A DNA stretch of 64,000 bases from Prevotellaceae bacterium (GCA_031262085.1 JAISIN010000005.1:1-64000), one strand, 5' to 3'. Numbered from the stretch's first letter, positions 50,375 through 59,069 are shown. Notes: a model not told the origin generated them from the sequence alone. A program made the numbers and translations.

Positions 50375-52009
50375 CTACTTTTCCGCCTCAATGACCCATA
50401 CAGGCTGTTTGGTAGAATGAGAGGTGTTCTTGATTCTCCCGTCTTTAGCCAATTTCGATGTGATGTTAGACACTTTTCTTTGTTGTTTATCAACAGGCAT
50501 ATCGGTAGATAAGGTTGGAATGATCAGATTCTCAATATCATCTCTTGTCGCAGAACCATTCCTTATAATAAACTGCATGATCATCTGTTTATAGTTTTCA
50601 TACGACAAGTCTGCATCTTTTCGTACATCCGAAATGAGTACGTTGGACTTCCAATCTCTTATTAATCCCAGCTTTTTCAATCGTTCCATTTCTCCCGCCT
50701 GCAACGCTTCGCCCTTCTGCACCTTATCCAACGCAATGATCTCGTCTATCGACAGCTCGGGGCGTGCTTTCAATAGTCGGGAATAATTCTCGTTGATGAT
50801 ATTACCGAATATCGTCACTTCCGTATGATTTTCATCGGAGATATTATAAGTGGGCATGGGGAAGTATCGTTCCTTTTGGATGGTAAATATCTTCTTGATA
50901 CCGCTCCCGATGGTATCAATCATATTCAGCGTAACCATGGCGCTTACCAAAAACGGATTGCGGTAGTAGCGTTGCGGTCGGTCATAACGGATCACCTCTT
51001 CGATGGAATCAGGAATGAATCCGCCCGCATTATCAAAAATGAGCCGGTCGTTATACTCCAAGACAAGGATTCGTTCCGAGCTTTCATACCGTTGGTGTGC
51101 CACACAATTATGTAATATCTCACGAATCGCCCATTCGTCGTAGTGATAAATCTCTTCCGGGAACAGGGTTGTTTCGTCGACCATATAGCGGTATTTCGTA
51201 TTGCGGATGCAGGCAAGTACCTTATCCACATTTAGGATGAATGGCGTGTAGAAATGCTCATACCCTTCGGGGGCATCCTTTAGTATCCATGAAATCTGCC
51301 CGATAGCCGGAGATAGAAAATGGTTTGATTCGTTCTTCCCGAGCAACAAGATGGCAGTGTTGGTTATCATTCCGTCCAGCGTGATTTTGGCTTTGTCCAA
51401 AAAGAGAGCGTCATCCCAACGGTCTACATCCGCTGCTAATTTCGGATACTTCTTCTTAAACTGCTCCCGCGCTTTTTGTATTGCCTCTTTGTCAAGATGC
51501 TCTATCGTTGCCTCCGAAACAATGTTTTTCGACCAATCATACCCTGTCGCCTGATTGCGAATGCGTTCTATCTTTTCGATATTCAATGCCACAAGGCTAT
51601 CGTGAGCGCGACCATAATAAAAGCCCTCGAAAGCTACCGGAATGCCTTGGGGTGCAGCAGGTATCTGAAACATCACCACCCGACCTTCCGGCTCGTGCAA
51701 TTCGTGAATCTCCATGAAAGAGATTCCTTGCGTGGTTTTGTCGCCGATCTCTTTCTTGAGGCTGTCCAGCTTCTTGCGGTCTGTGCGATAGTTACTGCCC
51801 ACGATGCGGTGTTTCTTATCTTCCACGCCAAAGACAAGCCATGCGTAGGGATGCCCTTTCAAGTTCGCTTCGTTGCTCAAAGCCGAGAAGTACTTCCCGA
51901 TTTTGTCGAAGTCGAAGCCCTCTTTGGCTTCTTTGAACTCTACGACTTCGCTTTCGGACGAAAGGGCGGTCAGTGCTGAAAATATCTTGTGCAATTCGAT
52001 TGCTGTCAT
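50375..52009 (-). CDS. AlbA_2 (Schlafen AlbA)-type ATP-binding/transcriptional regulator-like protein
   Basis: SSESEVVEFKEAKEGFDFDKIGKYFSALSNEANLKGHPYAWLVFGV; HATPase_c_4-like REILHNCVAHQRY…LEYNDRLIFDNAGGFIP; start at ATG 52009. Confidence 0.88.
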   Translation of the reverse strand: MTAIELHKIFSALTALSSESEVVEFKEAKEGFDFDKIGKYFSALSNEANLKGHPYAWLVFGVEDKKHRIVGSNYRTDRKKLDSLKKEIGDKTTQGISFMEIHELHEPEGRVVMFQIPAAPQGIPVAFEGFYYGRAHDSLVALNIEKIERIRNQATGYDWSKNIVSEATIEHLDKEAIQKAREQFKKKYPKLAADVDRWDDALFLDKAKITLDGMITNTAILLLGKNESNHFLSPAIGQISWILKDAPEGYEHFYTPFILNVDKVLACIRNTKYRYMVDETTLFPEEIYHYDEWAIREILHNCVAHQRYESSERILVLEYNDRLIFDNAGGFIPDSIEEVIRYDRPQRYYRNPFLVSAMVTLNMIDTIGSGIKKIFTIQKERYFPMPTYNISDENHTEVTIFGNIINENYSRLLKARPELSIDEIIALDKVQKGEALQAGEMERLKKLGLIRDWKSNVLISDVRKDADLSYENYKQMIMQFIIRNGSATRDDIENLIIPTLSTDMPVDKQQRKVSNITSKLAKDGRIKNTSHSTKQPVWVIEAEK

Positions 52010-52114
52010 ACTTTTATGTTTTGGATGAGGATGCAAAAGTAGGGATTGATAGCAAATGGAACAAGAATGGCGGGGATTATCTTTGGTTTGGTGGGCGGTT
52101 ATGCGCCGTTCTTG

Positions 52115-52139
52115 CACATATTCCATTTTGGAATATGTG
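52115..52139. repeat. Perfect inverted repeat, 11-bp arms, 3-nt loop (cacatattcca ttt tggaatatgtg)
   Basis: Direct reading. Confidence 0.95.
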
Positions 52140-52323
52140 GGTAACGATGGTAAGCGAAAACGCACGAACTCTAACTGATAATCTTACGTGGTAGACTGAA
52201 CGAGCAGAAAACGAAGAGGTGTACTTTATCGGGGACTTACTTTTATTCGTGACCGTTATCTTGAAAGTAAAAAGAACAGCCAAAGATTCGTTTCACATTG
52301 TCGCTTTACTGAAAGATTTAAAA

Positions 52324-53115
52324 TCAGGGCGACGGAATCGTTGGAGTTGCTGACGTAGTGGATGTTTCTGAATAGACAATCTTAGCAAGATTTGCCATTG
52401 TTTCTGCTGGTTTTTCAGACATAAATATATTTCTGCCAAAACTAACACCAAAGATACCACAGTTCATTAAATCAGCTGTGCGTCTATAAAACTCCCCTCG
52501 TTCCAAGATATCACCACCAGCAACTACAACAGGAATTAAGGCATCTTTAATAATGGAACTTAGCTCTTCACAATTCCAATTAGAATCAATTTTTACTATA
52601 TCCGCACCAAGTTCTGATGCAATACGAATAGAATGCTTTGCAGAACTAATATTTGCTATGCCCTTGTTGTCATTGTCTCTTATATACATCATTGCCAATA
52701 AAGGCATTCCATAAGTTTGGCAATCCTTACTTATTCTAGCAAAATCAGCAAGCATTAACTTTTCATACTCATTACCAAGATTGATATGAATAGAAACGGC
52801 ATCTGCCCCAATACTCACAGCTTCGGCGACTTCACAAATAATTACTTTGTGAACAGGTTTATGTTTTTCCGTACTTGCAGATAAATGAACTATCAATCCT
52901 GTGTTATTTAGGGGAGGCAAAAACCGAACCATCCCCTTATGGACAACTATTGACGAAGCCCCATTTGCTATAATCGTATTTACTGCGTTCTTAAATTTAG
53001 CCAAATGAGATATTTCACTCATTGTGATTCCATGATCAAGTGGCACACACAGCATCTTATTATGGTGCAATAATCTGTTTATGCGAATATCTTTCCCATT
53101 CATACTGTTTGTCAA
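52324..53115 (-). CDS. Class I aldolase of the DeoC/FbaB/ADH-synthase (2-amino-3,7-dideoxy-D-threo-hept-6-ulosonate synthase-like) family
   Basis: CVPLDHGIT, LLAMMYIRDND, GADIVKIDSN (Schiff-base Lys position), IPVVVAGG. Confidence 0.85.
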   Translation of the reverse strand: MTNSMNGKDIRINRLLHHNKMLCVPLDHGITMSEISHLAKFKNAVNTIIANGASSIVVHKGMVRFLPPLNNTGLIVHLSASTEKHKPVHKVIICEVAEAVSIGADAVSIHINLGNEYEKLMLADFARISKDCQTYGMPLLAMMYIRDNDNKGIANISSAKHSIRIASELGADIVKIDSNWNCEELSSIIKDALIPVVVAGGDILERGEFYRRTADLMNCGIFGVSFGRNIFMSEKPAETMANLAKIVYSETSTTSATPTIPSP

Positions 53116-53876
53116 ATATTTACAGATCTGCCACCGTCAATGATATACATTGAGCCTGTAATCCATTTTGCTTTTTCTGTGGTTAAAAAGAAGATTAATT
53201 CACTAACATCTTTACATTCTCCTATTCCAATAGGATAGTCTTTAGAAATATTATCCAAAAAACTCTCGTATTGAAATTCATCCATTAGATTGTTATTTAC
53301 TTGAAAACCGCTTTTTGTAATACCCGGATTAACCCCGTTAACTCTAATTTTATATTTGCTTAATTCTCTTGCAAGACACATTGTCACCATATCAACCCCT
53401 GCTTTTGCTACGGAATAACCCATTGAAGCACCAGCAAGTTTCGACGAAATAGAAGAGATATTCACTATACTAGGGTATTTCGAACATTTCAACATATCTA
53501 CAAATATCTTTGTAACATAGAAAAAGCTCGACAAATTATTTGAGATGCAAGAATTCCAATTTTCAAAACTCAAATCCTCTAATCCGCCTGGAATTATGTT
53601 CCCTGCATTGTTTATCAAAACATCTATTTTTGAAAATTTAGTTGATATTTCTTTTTGAACTTTTTCTATTTCACTTTTATCAGAAACATCTGCCTGGAAA
53701 AAATGGACTTGCTTCCCAAATTGCTTTAATGCAAGTTTTGCATTTTCAATTTTTCTTTTTGATCGTGATATTGAAATAATTTCAATATTTTCGTTTAATT
53801 CATTTAAAAACTTATGAATAGTAGATAACCCTATTCCAGTTGTTCCACCTGTTATCAAAATTACTTTTTTGTCCAT
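53112..53876 (-). CDS. SDR family oxidoreductase
   Basis: ILITGGTTGIGLSTIHKF, INNAGNI, GYSVAKAGVDMVT, RVNGVNPG. Confidence 0.95.
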   Translation of the reverse strand: MDKKVILITGGTTGIGLSTIHKFLNELNENIEIISISRSKRKIENAKLALKQFGKQVHFFQADVSDKSEIEKVQKEISTKFSKIDVLINNAGNIIPGGLEDLSFENWNSCISNNLSSFFYVTKIFVDMLKCSKYPSIVNISSISSKLAGASMGYSVAKAGVDMVTMCLARELSKYKIRVNGVNPGITKSGFQVNNNLMDEFQYESFLDNISKDYPIGIGECKDVSELIFFLTTEKAKWITGSMYIIDGGRSVNI

Positions 53877-53896
53877 TTCTTACCTCCAAGTATATA

Positions 53897-54316
53897 TTAT
53901 GGCAGAAGTTCGATTTTGATACCTTGTCCACCTTCAGTAGATAATTTTACAGCTTCTTTAGCAAAATCATCCAAACCTTCTGTTACCATTCCAACAGCTG
54001 ATCCATTCATAAAGCCTTGCGCTCCAACAGCCCAACCTCTATCATACCACAAATCAAATGCAATAAGATTTTCTTCTAATTGCATTAAAATAATTTCGCC
54101 AATTGAAGGCAAAAAAGTTTCATTTTCATGTGCATAACCAGGGAAGTTCGGCATTTGTGTCCATATTTCTCCACCACCCCATTTGGCATGAAATGCTTGA
54201 GCCTCGTGCGGCAACATAGTCATTAACTTGCTTACCATTTGTGGGCATTTGTCTTCTCTAAGAGTAGCAATTGCGCTGACATTTGCCTTTAATAAAGTGA
54301 TTTTTATCTTTTTCAT
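53897..54316 (-). CDS. DUF3830-like (cyclophilin-like fold) protein
   Basis: EAQAFHAKWGGGEIWTQMPNFPGYAHENETFLPSIGEIILM…WYDRGWAVGAQGF pattern. Confidence 0.7.
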   Translation of the reverse strand: MKKIKITLLKANVSAIATLREDKCPQMVSKLMTMLPHEAQAFHAKWGGGEIWTQMPNFPGYAHENETFLPSIGEIILMQLEENLIAFDLWYDRGWAVGAQGFMNGSAVGMVTEGLDDFAKEAVKLSTEGGQGIKIELLP

Positions 54317-54347
54317 TTTAAAAGTTTTTTATATGTTTAAAATTATT

Positions 54348-55226
54348 CTATTTCTGGAATAGCAATATAGCATCGCCTACACTGTTTACATCATAGTTTA
54401 TAAGCACTGAAAAGTTCTCCTCTTGTGCCTTATTAACTAACCAACTTTTCTTAATCAAGAATTCTCCATTTCGGTTTCTTACTTTAATATAGGCTTGATG
54501 CTCTCGTATTTTACTATTTTCTGCTTCTTCTGTTGCTTTTCGAATATCTTCATCACCAACACCTTTCAGATAATTCCAAAAAGTCGCTGATTCTGTTTCT
54601 TTCTTTCTTAGCTCATAAAGAGTTTCTAACGACTTGTCTTTTTTCAATTCCGTCTCTTTGCAATTTTCAGGAAGAAAATCATCTGCAATGCAAAAGAAAG
54701 AATCCGACCTCATATTGTCATAAATATTTGACAGAAAATCTCCTTTTTCTTTTTTTCTTATGTTATCATCAGGAATATGATGAAAATTATAAAGCATATA
54801 TGTGAGATCATAATCTTTCAATGACTCTTGGATAAAATTGTTCAACTGTTCTTTTTCAATGTATTTGATTGTGATATTGGTTAGTCCTTTCTCATTTGCT
54901 ATTTTAGTAGCCATGTCTGTCATAGGTTTATTAGTATTTACAATAGTTATTTTCACGCCTTTATATTGCTCTGCTACTTTAACTGCTGTTTGCGAACCAC
55001 CAAACCCTAATTCTAAAATTGCTTTGGGTTTAATTAAATCAATGAGTTTAATTAAATTTGTCTGCAAACACAAATAGACAGAGTCGTGAGTAAGGTACCT
55101 TTCCTGTATCTCTTGGATATCGTAATAGGAGACAGGAGCATTTATTGGAATCTGCTCTTTCTCTGTAGATTCTTCTCGCGCACTATCTTTGCGTTGTATG
55201 CCGACTGGTTTGTAAGATTCTGACAT
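54348..55226 (-). CDS. Class I SAM-dependent methyltransferase
   Basis: LIKPKAILELGFGGSQTAVKVAEQYKGVKITIVNTNK (motif I), YDLTYMLYNFHHIPDDNI. Confidence 0.82.
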   Translation of the reverse strand: MSESYKPVGIQRKDSAREESTEKEQIPINAPVSYYDIQEIQERYLTHDSVYLCLQTNLIKLIDLIKPKAILELGFGGSQTAVKVAEQYKGVKITIVNTNKPMTDMATKIANEKGLTNITIKYIEKEQLNNFIQESLKDYDLTYMLYNFHHIPDDNIRKKEKGDFLSNIYDNMRSDSFFCIADDFLPENCKETELKKDKSLETLYELRKKETESATFWNYLKGVGDEDIRKATEEAENSKIREHQAYIKVRNRNGEFLIKKSWLVNKAQEENFSVLINYDVNSVGDAILLFQK

Positions 55227-55245
55227 ATACTATCCTCCTTTGGTT

Positions 55246-55695
55246 TTAGTTCATTTTGTCAATAACGTCTGAATCCAATATAGAATTTTCAGCTAATCTC
55301 AAACCATCATCTATTTTTCCCACATGGACAGTATTCGTGTTATACGATTTGTCTGTTTTGAGATTGTGCCAAGAATTGATGTCATCTATATATTTATACA
55401 ATATAAGTAATTCTTTATACCAATCATACTTATCCAAAAGCGTAATTTTGGTTGAGTTTACATAGGCTTTGAAAACAGGTGTTTTTATAGGGGATAAAAA
55501 GAGCGAGTCTCGCTGTTCTCGAGTACTTCTTATCGTTACTATTGCTTCTGCAAGTTCTTCCTTTATTTTGTTTTTTACTTCTTCCGCATCCTTGTTTCTT
55601 TTGGATGACTCAGCATTCTTTTGTACTCTTAATGCTAAATATACACCAATAGCAGTTGCAGCTAAAGCAACTATAAAATTCATAAAGTATTCCAT
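55246..55695 (-). CDS. Hypothetical protein with single N-terminal TM and coiled-coil-like segment
   Basis: MNFIVALAATAIGVYLALRVQKNAESSKRNKDAEEVKNKIKEELAEAIV…. Confidence 0.7.
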   Translation of the reverse strand: MEYFMNFIVALAATAIGVYLALRVQKNAESSKRNKDAEEVKNKIKEELAEAIVTIRSTREQRDSLFLSPIKTPVFKAYVNSTKITLLDKYDWYKELLILYKYIDDINSWHNLKTDKSYNTNTVHVGKIDDGLRLAENSILDSDVIDKMN

Positions 55696-55899
55696 TCTTC
55701 ATTTTCTTTATGCGTTTTTGCTTACTCTTTACTGGATTTTCGGCATTACTCCATTTAGCAAATACATCAGGGGAACTTTTTCTTACATATAGTCGGTGTT
55801 TTGCTATTACTCCACCATGGAGCAGGAAATTATTTTTATTCCACATGCAAGACATTAACTAAATACCTTTTCCCATTCTTAAATTTCACATACGGACAC

Positions 55900-56150
55900 A
55901 AAAAAAGCGTGGAGCTATCGAATATTACCCGTCTGAGGCTCTGGACTGCCTACCACTTGTAATAAACAATAGCCCACGCCTCTGTTATATAAGCCACCGA
56001 TTAGGTGAGTATATAGCATTGACGTGAGCGTTCTTGTCTATTATCCCAAGTGGTCGAAATTGTCCAGATTTCAGACTGAGGATAATATCGTAAACGCTTT
56101 CGTTATCAATATGTCATCTTTGGCTTCAAATTGCTTCTCTACCAAAGATG
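55900..56150 (-). ncRNA. Candidate structured non-coding RNA (rod-like, 6S-like architecture) ending in an intrinsic terminator
   Basis: Nested complementary segments 55904-10:56094-100, 55919-27:56083-90, 55931-46:56062-76, 55952-65:56041-54, 55986-98:56004-15; alternative terminator hairpin 55907-20:55967-79 followed by T7 on minus strand; minus-strand TACATTTG at 56161-56154. Confidence 0.65.
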
Positions 56151-56431
56151 TTGCAAATGTACGACTAATTTTTATCCCGCATCATAAATAAGCAACTTTT
56201 TTCGATGGGAATATTCAACTTTTCAACTAATCGCCAGTTATCGTAGCCTTTTCTGCCAATTTGCCGCCATCAAGAGGTCATGACAGGAAGCGCAGGTGAT
56301 GCGAATAAAGAGACCCTCGAAATGATTCGTTTGTTGCGGATTTTTGCAGGAGGTATCTCCGATGACCGCAATATCTTCCCTCCGCTTCTATTAAAGAATC
56401 TGAAAAGTCTTGACGACTATTCCCTTTTGTT

Positions 56432-56439
56432 TACCTTTG
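56432..56439 (+). promoter_or_regulatory. -7 element TACCTTTG, candidate promoter of the HU gene, giving a ~460-nt leader
   Basis: TAnnTTTG match upstream of the repeat array; no other clear element nearer the ATG. Confidence 0.4.
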
Positions 56440-56473
56440 CCGCGCTCTTTCCGGTGAGGTCTTCAACTCATTT

Positions 56474-56813
56474 TCCCGAGTAGAAGTAGTCGCGGGGCTG
56501 AGAAGAAGAACTTGCGAGGACGAGTAGAAGTAGTCACGGGGCTGAGAAGAAGAACTCGTCGGGGACGAGAAGAAGCAGTTGCCGCGTCGCCCAAAGCAAC
56601 TTGCCGCGACGTTCACTTCTACTCGCCGAGCGAGTAGAGCAACCCGCCGGAACGAGTAGAGCTACTCGTCGAAAGGAGTAGAAGTGAACGATGCGACGAG
56701 TAGAAGTGGCGCAAAATCGAGAAGAAGAACCTTTCGGAACGAGTAGAAAAACCCGCAAGGTTGAACAGAAGAACTCACCGCGACGAATAGAAAGGGTCGC
56801 GACGATAAGAAGA
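56474..56813 (+). repeat. Degenerate ~19-23-bp tandem repeat array (consensus approx. acgagtagaagNNctcgcgg)
   Basis: About 16 units readable, e.g. acgagtagaagtagtcgcgggg / ctgagaagaagaacttgcgagg / acgagtagaagtagtcacgggg; one segment inverted (cacttctactcg). Confidence 0.85.
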
Positions 56814-56908
56814 AGATTTCAAATTCCTACTACTAACACAAAAACGACATGATTATTAACCGCCACGCGCAAGCGTGGTAATTGTATAACTAAAAAAACG
56901 GTAGGAAT

Positions 56909-57391
56909 ATGAGTATTTTACTTAATTCTGTACAGCGCGTTAACCCGCGCGACGTCAAAGCACCCAAGAAGTGGTACTTTGTACAGCACGTAAGTGCACA
57001 ACTCAGCGAAACAGATGTCGCTCAGTTTATCTCCGACGAGACCACCCTGAATGAGGGCGAAGCGCTGATGGCGATTCGTCAGTTACACAAAGTGTTGCTC
57101 CGCGCACTGCTCAACGGGCAGAGTGTGAAACTGGGAAATTGGGGCTACTTCGGTCTCTCGATCAACTCCGAAGGGGTTGAGAAAAAGTCGGACTTGACCG
57201 TCCACAACATCAAGCACGTCAACGTCACTTTCCAACCTGGTGAAGAGCTGAAAGCCGAACTGCAAAAAGCAACTTTCGTGTCGCTGGATAAGATTGTCCT
57301 TGGCTCGAAAGCCGACGACGGCAATAATTCCGGCGGCGGTGGAAACACCGGCGGCGGGGGCAATGATGGGGATGACGACCCGTATCAATAA
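56909..57391 (+). CDS. HU-family DNA-binding protein with Gly/Asn/Asp-rich C-terminal tail
   Basis: AQFISDETTLNEGEALMAIRQLHKVLLRALLNGQSVKLGNWGYFGLSINSEG; tail NNSGGGGNTGGGGNDGDDDPYQ. Confidence 0.93.
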   Translation: MSILLNSVQRVNPRDVKAPKKWYFVQHVSAQLSETDVAQFISDETTLNEGEALMAIRQLHKVLLRALLNGQSVKLGNWGYFGLSINSEGVEKKSDLTVHNIKHVNVTFQPGEELKAELQKATFVSLDKIVLGSKADDGNNSGGGGNTGGGGNDGDDDPYQ

Positions 57392-57431
57392 CGCCACAAA
57401 AGCCGAAGAGATACCTCTCCGCCAAGCAAGC

Positions 57432-57475
57432 CAAACGGCACAACCTGCAAAGGTTGCGCCGTTTGTTGTTTTATG
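57432..57475 (+). terminator. Intrinsic terminator after the HU gene
   Basis: aaacggcacaacctgcaaaggttgcgccgtttgttgtttt. Confidence 0.8.
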
Positions 57476-57488
57476 AATAATACGGTAT

Positions 57489-59069
57489 CTATTCTTTTAT
57501 GACTACCCAAATACCGCCTTTGGATGAGCCTTCGTGCCTGATCTTTCCATCCTCTTTGAGCTTTTCTATATGATGCCGTACACTTCCAATAGAGATGGAT
57601 AGTTGTTTAGCTATCAATGGGCGAGATATATCCGGAGCAGATTCAAGTAAATTGATAATTTTTAGCTGAATGCCTAAATTAGGTAGATCATTTTTGGATT
57701 CTTTTTCTGGTTGTTTTCTTGTGGTTTTCAGGTCGTTTTCTGGTTGTTTTCTAGTTGTTTTCTTGTGGTTTTTGGGTTGTTTCTGGGTTGCTTTTGGGTT
57801 GTTTTCAGGTTGTTTTTGGGTTGTTTTCAGGTTGTTTTCTTGTGGTTCCTTTACGCTATCCGGCATCACCACCTTACCATCTTTGAGCATAAAAGTGACC
57901 TTTGTTTTGTCCACCCACGTATCGAACGTCACCTCTTGTTGGGTTTCCGCCTTCCAAGCGAGCATCTTATCGAAGCCGTAGCCGGCATTTTCGCAGAGGT
58001 TTGCTACGCGGAACAGTTTCGCTATCACCGGGTTGCGGGGAATGGTGACATCTTCGTTGAGCAGCTCCTTGACCGGTCGGGGCAGTGCGCCCGGGTTTTC
58101 AAACTCGATGCGATTGGTGAATACGCGGATGCGCGGCTTCATCGGGCTGAAGAAATCGGTATGCATGAGGAGGTTGACCAATGCTTCTCTGAGCGCGTCC
58201 TGCTGCTTGGTATCTTCGCGTCCGATGCCCATATCGCCGATATAGAGCGGGTTGTCGGCATAGATGCGTATTCGCTGGAACAGCACAAAGTAGTACTCCC
58301 ACAGGTTCTCTTGCTCCTGAATGCGATAGGTATAGCGCGGTTCGGCATCGGCATAAGAGAGAGCGGGTATCTCGAGGTAATCCACCCGGAAGTCGGGGAA
58401 GCTGTCTTGTATCTCTTCGTTGCGACCGAACATCAGCAGACCTCCGTAAGTCAGTTTGCCCTCTTTCACGATTTGCAGTTTGCGGTTAAACGTTTCGTCG
58501 TCCAGCGCATTGTACGAGAGTTCGGGTACCATGCGTTTGAGGTAGCCGCGGAAATTTTTGTAGGAGGAGGGGTTGAGCGAATCGGGTGTGGTCCCGTCGA
58601 CCGTTTTCGCCGACATGCTGCCGAAGGATTGGTCGCGGTAGAGTGCATTGATTTCGTGCTCTGTGGCTCGTTGGTCGCCACTCGCAGTACGGATAAACGT
58701 GTTTTGCAGGGCATTGAAATAGACCGGCTTCTTGTCTGCCGACGGAATATAGAACGCCAACACGGTCATCCCGTCAATGATATACTTCCGACATTCGGGC
58801 ATAATCACCAGATTGAATTTCTGCTTGCTACGCAGGGTAGTTGTGAAATCCTGCTCTATCTTTTCGGGATGCTCCACGCCCACTACTTCATACTTCTTCC
58901 CTTGCTGATGTACGCCAAATACAATCCAACCACCTGCTGCGTTAGAGAATGCGCTAACCGTTTCCCAAACATTCTTCGGGAGTTCGTGCGATGCCTTTTT
59001 AACCTCAAAGTCGTCCCACTCGATGTCTGTAAGACGCTGAATCAGTGCTTCTTTGTTCATAGGGGGCAA
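57489..59069 (-). CDS. AlbA_2-type ATP-binding protein with C-terminal winged-HTH and repeat linker
   Basis: EWDDFEVKKASHELPKNVWETVSAFSNAAGGWIVFGVHQQG; LREALVNLLMHTDFFSPMKPRIRVFTNRIEFENPG; linker NNLKTTQKQPENNPKATQKQPKNHKKTTRKQPEND…. Confidence 0.9.
   Translation of the reverse strand: MPPMNKEALIQRLTDIEWDDFEVKKASHELPKNVWETVSAFSNAAGGWIVFGVHQQGKKYEVVGVEHPEKIEQDFTTTLRSKQKFNLVIMPECRKYIIDGMTVLAFYIPSADKKPVYFNALQNTFIRTASGDQRATEHEINALYRDQSFGSMSAKTVDGTTPDSLNPSSYKNFRGYLKRMVPELSYNALDDETFNRKLQIVKEGKLTYGGLLMFGRNEEIQDSFPDFRVDYLEIPALSYADAEPRYTYRIQEQENLWEYYFVLFQRIRIYADNPLYIGDMGIGREDTKQQDALREALVNLLMHTDFFSPMKPRIRVFTNRIEFENPGALPRPVKELLNEDVTIPRNPVIAKLFRVANLCENAGYGFDKMLAWKAETQQEVTFDTWVDKTKVTFMLKDGKVVMPDSVKEPQENNLKTTQKQPENNPKATQKQPKNHKKTTRKQPENDLKTTRKQPEKESKNDLPNLGIQLKIINLLESAPDISRPLIAKQLSISIGSVRHHIEKLKEDGKIRHEGSSKGGIWVVIKE
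57690..57850 (-). repeat. Imperfect tandem repeat coding the (K)TTxKQPEN linker
   Basis: Repeated ttttctggttgttttcttgtggttt / ttttgggttgttttcaggttg units. Confidence 0.9.

Noticed and set aside
55610-55855. 81-aa minus-strand ORF upstream of the AT-rich operon
   Set aside because: Overlaps the start of the 55246-55695 gene in another frame and shows no domain; could be a leader ORF but unsupported.
6883-56451. Shared 16-mer tttgccgcgctctttc near 6883 and 56436
   Set aside because: Short; one copy partly overlaps a promoter-like TTTG word. Could be chance; not enough to call an element.
56431-56758. Two minus-strand Ser/Arg-rich ORFs across the repeat array
   Set aside because: Low-complexity translation of the 21-bp repeats with no start context; treated as non-coding.
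56474-56813. CRISPR array
   Set aside because: Repeats are contiguous and degenerate with no unique spacers and no cas genes nearby.
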